Source: Toxonevra muliebris
Lineage: Eukaryota > Arthropoda > Insecta > Diptera > Pallopteridae
Direction: 5' to 3'
Assembly: GCA_963691655.1 (NCBI GenBank)
Contig: OY829329.1
Span: forward strand, 19,110,708-19,174,707
DNA: 64,000 nucleotides
A program made the position numbers and the translations under genes. The notes beneath the pieces were generated by a model that was not told the DNA's origin, searched no databases, and worked only from the letters and a program-made list of their open reading frames with translations. Below are positions 60,315-64,000 of this stretch, piece by piece (position 1 is the stretch's first letter; the number at the start of each line of letters is the position of its first letter).

Positions 60315-63300
60315 ATGCTAAAAGTCTTAAAATGTTGTGCGTCAAATTTGTACGTGCGGAATTATGCTAAACAAATAAAAATCGAAATGAAATATCTGAA
60401 TGTAGCAGAAAAGAATGATGCGGCGAAGACAATCAGTGGATTATTGTCGCGAGGTGCTGCGCGTAGAGTAAGTGAGAATGGTTAGGAATAGTTTCTTCCA
60501 CACACTAATAAAATCATCTAATACAATTGCAGCGCGAAGGATATTCTGTTTACAATAAAATATATGAATTTGATGCGACGGTAAAGGGACGCAATAGCAA
60601 AATGGTGATGACGTCGGTATCTGGCCATTTAATGAACTTGGAATTTCTGTTATCGTATCGCAACTGGAAAAACGTTGATCCGCAGTCGCTGTTCGATGCA
60701 CCAATACGAAAGGCGGTCCTTGAAGATTTTCAACCCATAAAACGTACGCTGGAACGTGAGATACGCAGTTGTCAAGGTTTAATTATATGGACTGATTGCG
60801 ATCGTGAAGGTGAAAATATCGGATATGAAATTATGGAAGTATGCCGCGCCATAAAACCTAATATTCCAGTTTATCGTGCTATCTTCTCTGAGATTACAAC
60901 AGCATCAGTGCGTCGCGCACTTGATCAACTAGCCACACCCGACCATCGTCAGAACGACGCAGTCAATGTACGTTCTGAATTGGATTTACGTACAGGCGCT
61001 GCCATTACACGCTTCCAAACTATGCGTCTACAGCGTTTGTTCCCTGAGAAAATTGCCAATAAGCTCATTTCGTATGGTAGCTGCCAAATACCGACATTAG
61101 GATTTGTTGTCGAACGTTACAAAGAAGTGGAAGCATTCGTTTCGGAGCCATTCTGGAAAATTAAAGGTAATTAGGTGCTTCTTTCATTTAAATATACCAT
61201 ACGCATAATTTTATTTTTGTTTTAGTTACGCACACCATTGATGACCTTACAGTGGAGTTCAATTGGGCACGTAATCGTCTTTTTGATAAATCAGCTTGCG
61301 AAGATTACTTTTTACTCTGTCTAGCTGACCCGAAGGCCACAGTGGAAAGTGTGACGGTGAAGCCAAAAAATAAATGGCGTCCCACACCTATGGATACCAT
61401 ACAAATGGAAAAGTTAGGCTCACGCAAATTAAAACTCTCCGCGAAAGAAACAATGACCATTGCAGAAAAACTATATACCAAGGGTATAATCAGTTATCCG
61501 CGTACTGAAACAAATCAATTTTCCAAAGAAATTGATTTAAAGTAATTTTCTTTATGATTTACTAAATTTAAATTTAAGTAAAAATTAAATTGTTATATAC
61601 ATATTTTTATTTTGCAGATCACTCGTTGAACAACAAACTTCTCATACAGATTGGGGTGCTTTTGCGCAACGCGTTATAGAATGGGGTCCAAATCCACGCA
61701 ATGGGAATAAAACAGATCAGGCGCATCCTCCTATACATCCTACTAAGTTGGTCACAAGTAAGTAGAAAATTAAGGTATTATTAAAGGCATCTTAATGTAA
61801 TATTGATGCGGTTGAAAAGCCTCACGTGTGACTCTTTTTATGCTTACAAAAATTGGAGGAATTGGAGGAAATAAAGATTATATATAAAAATGTTCATCTT
61901 TCTCATATGCACCTACTTGGCAGCATTCGAAATTGATTTCAGAATAATCCAAATTTGTATCAGATATGTTTAATTAATACATATGAGATGATTAAAATTT
62001 ATTTCAGAATAGCTTGGTACCGAATTGGTTTCAGAGTATTTCAAATGGGTTTTAAACATTCGGAATCGGTTTCCAAATATTCCAAATTGGTTTCAAAATG
62101 TTCCGAATAGCTTTTAAAGTATTCAGAATTTATTTCTTCATAATTTCTCCTATTCAGATTATTCAAAATTGATTTCAGAATATTCCATGTTTCAGTATAC
62201 TAAATTATTGATTAATTGATTTCAGATAACTCCAAATATGTTTTATACTATGAAAAATTGCCAGTAAATTGGTTTCAGAGTATTTCAGATTCAGTAAACT
62301 GTATTTCAGATTCAGATTCAGTATTGATTTCATAATATTCACAATTGATTTCAGAGTAATTTAAATTGATTTATTAATATTTCATAATTGTTTTAGAGTA
62401 TTCCGAATAGTTGTCAAAGCATTCGAAATTAATACATTCAGTTTTTTTTTATATTCACTATCCTCTAAATTGACATCAAATTATCCGAAAATGATTTTTG
62501 AATATGTCTCAGTATATTCCAAATTGATTTCAGAATACCTCAAATTCATTTCAGATTATTTATTTGATTTATTTCAAAATTGATTTTAGAACATTCCAAT
62601 TGGTTTCAGTATGTTCCAAATTGAATTCAAAATATACTATTCTGATTTCAGAATATTCCAAATTTTTTTCAGAATATTCTAGAATTATCCAAACGATTTC
62701 AGTATGTTCAAAATTTATTTAGAATATTCCAAATGAATTTCGAATATCAGTATGTTTCAAATTGATTTCAGAAGATTTTATTTTGATTTCAGAATATCGG
62801 TGTGCTCCAAATTGATTTCAGAATAATTATTTCATGTTACTAAAGATTCCAAATGGATTTCAGAATATTCCGAATAGGTTTCAGATCATTCCATTCATTG
62901 ATTTCAGAATATTTAATATTATTCGAAAATGCATGTAATTTAAAGCATTGGGAACAAATTCCGAAATTAATTCTTCAGCAACATCCACAAATTAATTTTT
63001 GAGTTTTTTCGAAATGCTCGCTATAGTTTTCAGTCCGAAATTGTATTTTGGTTTCGAATTTAATTCGCTTAGATTTTAATTAGTTTTTAAACGCTCTCTC
63101 TGTTCTAATCTTTGCTATTTAGTTGCCTTTTTCCTCCTCTTTTTTTACATTTAGTTTTACTACTTGGCAGAAGCCACCAATGAAATTTCCTCTCCACAGA
63201 TTTAACTGGGAATGAAGCTCGCGTTTATGAACTAATTTGCCGGCACTTTTTAGCGTGTGTGAGTAAAGATGCCGTAGGTTCAGAAACTGTGGTACACATA

Positions 63301-63631
63301 AATATTGCGGGTGAGAAATTTACAGCAACAGGATTGTGTATTTTCGAACGTAACTATTTGGATGTATACATTTATGAGAAGTGGAATGCAAAGCAGATAC
63401 ATCGCTATGAAGAAGGTATTTTTAAAAAATAAAAAAATCGAATGAAATATTTATTTAAAAATTTGTTTATTGTAGGCCAAAATTTTGAGCCAACTGAAAT
63501 TACAATGCCAGAAGGTGCAACCACAGCGCCACCTCTTTTAACCGAAGCCGATTTAATAGCACTAATGGATAAGCATGGAATAGGCACAGATGCCACACAT
63601 GCAGATCATATAAATACGATCAAAGAACGAG
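60315..63631 (+). CDS. Top3alpha: DNA topoisomerase III alpha, 5' part (runs off window)
   Basis: Type IA topoisomerase that passes single strands and, with BLM and RMI1, dissolves double Holliday junctions; a mitochondrial form decatenates mtDNA. Exons: 60315-60467, 60533-61166, 61226-61541, 61618-61757, 63200-63415, 63476-63631. All junctions are GT-AG and in phase, giving 538 codons plus one base. TOPRIM domain: KYLNVAEKNDAAKTISGLL at the start, SVSGHLMNLEF, and the metal site D139-C-D141-REGE. The catalytic tyrosine is Tyr353 in GIISYPRTETNQF. Later blocks are WGAFAQRVIEWGPNPR, QAHPPIHPTK and LMDKHGIGTDATHADHINTI. The chosen start at 60315 adds MLKVLKCCASNLYVRNYAKQ plus IKIE before a second in-frame ATG at 60387, a likely mitochondrial presequence. 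The gene continues past the window: the rest of the core and the C-terminal zinc fingers are not seen. Confidence 0.95.
61758..63199 (+). repeat. Minisatellite-like TOP3A intron 4
   Basis: This 1442-bp intron is filled from about 61930 to 62940 with imperfect copies of a unit like TTGATTTCAGAATATTCCAAA (about 20-22 bp). Each unit carries TTTCAG, the consensus of a 3' splice site. The true acceptor is at 63199 (CTCCACAG). The units are degenerate and the array is interrupted near 62,150-62,400. Confidence 0.8.
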
Positions 63632-63642
63632 GTATATATATA

Positions 63643-64000
63643 CAGGGTGCGGAGATTGAAGTGTTACCAAATTCAATTTGTCACAGCTGTCGAGCTTTCA
63701 GTGCAATCGCGCTTAAGTTTCTAAGTTTTGCAGAAAAAATTTCGTAAGCAATGGAACTCAAACATAATAGTGTGATAGAGCTTTATTTAGCAAGAAAGTC
63801 GCAGCCCGCGATCATTAGGGAGCTAAATCATTTAAATGTTACTAACATGTTTGTATGCGACCAAAGCTTGCGTAAGATATTAAAAAACAACCTTGGAGTG
63901 AAGCCTTACAACATCCAAAAGTCATAAAACCTTACACTGAAGCAAAAATAACCATGACTACAAAGAGCGAAGCGCTTGTATGCGAGTGGTCAGTTGGCAA
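63643..64000 (+). mobile_element. Mariner-like element in a TOP3A intron (partial)
   Basis: The element starts CAGGGTGCGGAGATTGAAGT directly after a TA target (63641-63642), just 10 bp downstream of the TOP3A exon 6 donor. About 100 bp later a transposase N-terminus begins at 63751: MELKHNSVIELYLARKSQPA, IIRELNHLNVTNMFV. It then jumps to SLRKILKNNLGVKPYNIQKS and a stop at 63925, followed by LQRAKRL near 63970. The jump suggests an internal deletion of the helix-turn-helix region. The right end and catalytic triad lie outside the window. An apparent 101-aa frame over 63442-63747 is exon 6 reading through into this element. Confidence 0.8.

Noticed and set aside
63442..63747. A 101-aa frame including TOP3A residues and a novel C-terminus.
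   Set aside because: Real coding begins at the acceptor at 63476 and ends at the donor at 63632. The rest is intron and mariner terminus.

Overview
This window looks like nuclear DNA from a higher dipteran. It has insect-type genes with short GT-AG introns, AT-rich spacers, and many decayed LINEs, mariner/hAT-type elements and a tRNA-derived SINE. A tephritid-like fly is my inference from the repeat style; it is not proven. No bacterial, organellar or CRISPR-like content is seen.

Positions 1 to about 41,300 form a gene-poor, repeat-rich tract in which I recognise no host gene. It holds fragments of Jockey-type and R1/LOA-type LINEs (1.1, 7.9-8.3, 15.8-16.8, 18.8-21.2, 25.4-25.7 and 28.5-28.9 kb). 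It also holds a decayed mariner-like copy whose 3' half is tandemly duplicated with flanking LINE sequence (6.3-7.9 kb), and three copies of one tRNA-derived SINE (10.4, 19.2, 20.6 kb). Two of these SINEs sit inside the same LINE with target-site duplications. A hAT-like MITE has 8-bp flanking repeats (23.4-24.1 kb). There are two 'accaaaattcag/ggaatttcgaccaaaa' low-complexity arrays (12.8-14.4 and 24.1-25.1 kb), and a nest of inverted-repeat elements (37.4-40.4 kb).

Positions 41,885-64,000 form a compact gene block. Three NUDT19-like Nudix hydrolase paralogues lie in the order +, -, + (41.9-44.3, 44.8-46.2, 47.6-49.7 kb). They are followed by an intronless CTU2-type tRNA thiolation protein (-, 50.6-52.0 kb). 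Next is an RBM26/27-type CCCH/RRM protein, the swm orthologue (+, 54.1-57.7 kb), and then the 5' part of DNA topoisomerase III alpha (+, from 60.3 kb, running off the right edge). I reconstructed the exons by reading splice sites, and each complete gene sums to an in-frame CDS. Similar genes lie near each other on Drosophila chromosome arm 2L as I recall, so this may be conserved microsynteny.

The genes do not form a pathway. They cover peroxisomal CoA/nucleotide hydrolysis (two of the three Nudix proteins end in SKL), tRNA wobble-uridine thiolation, nuclear RNA processing, and DNA decatenation in nucleus and mitochondrion. I found no convincing undescribed system. The most interesting points are the mosaic intron loss and PTS1 difference among the Nudix paralogues, the two in-frame TOP3A starts with a presequence-like extension, the splice-acceptor-like minisatellite in a TOP3A intron, and the nested transposon structures.
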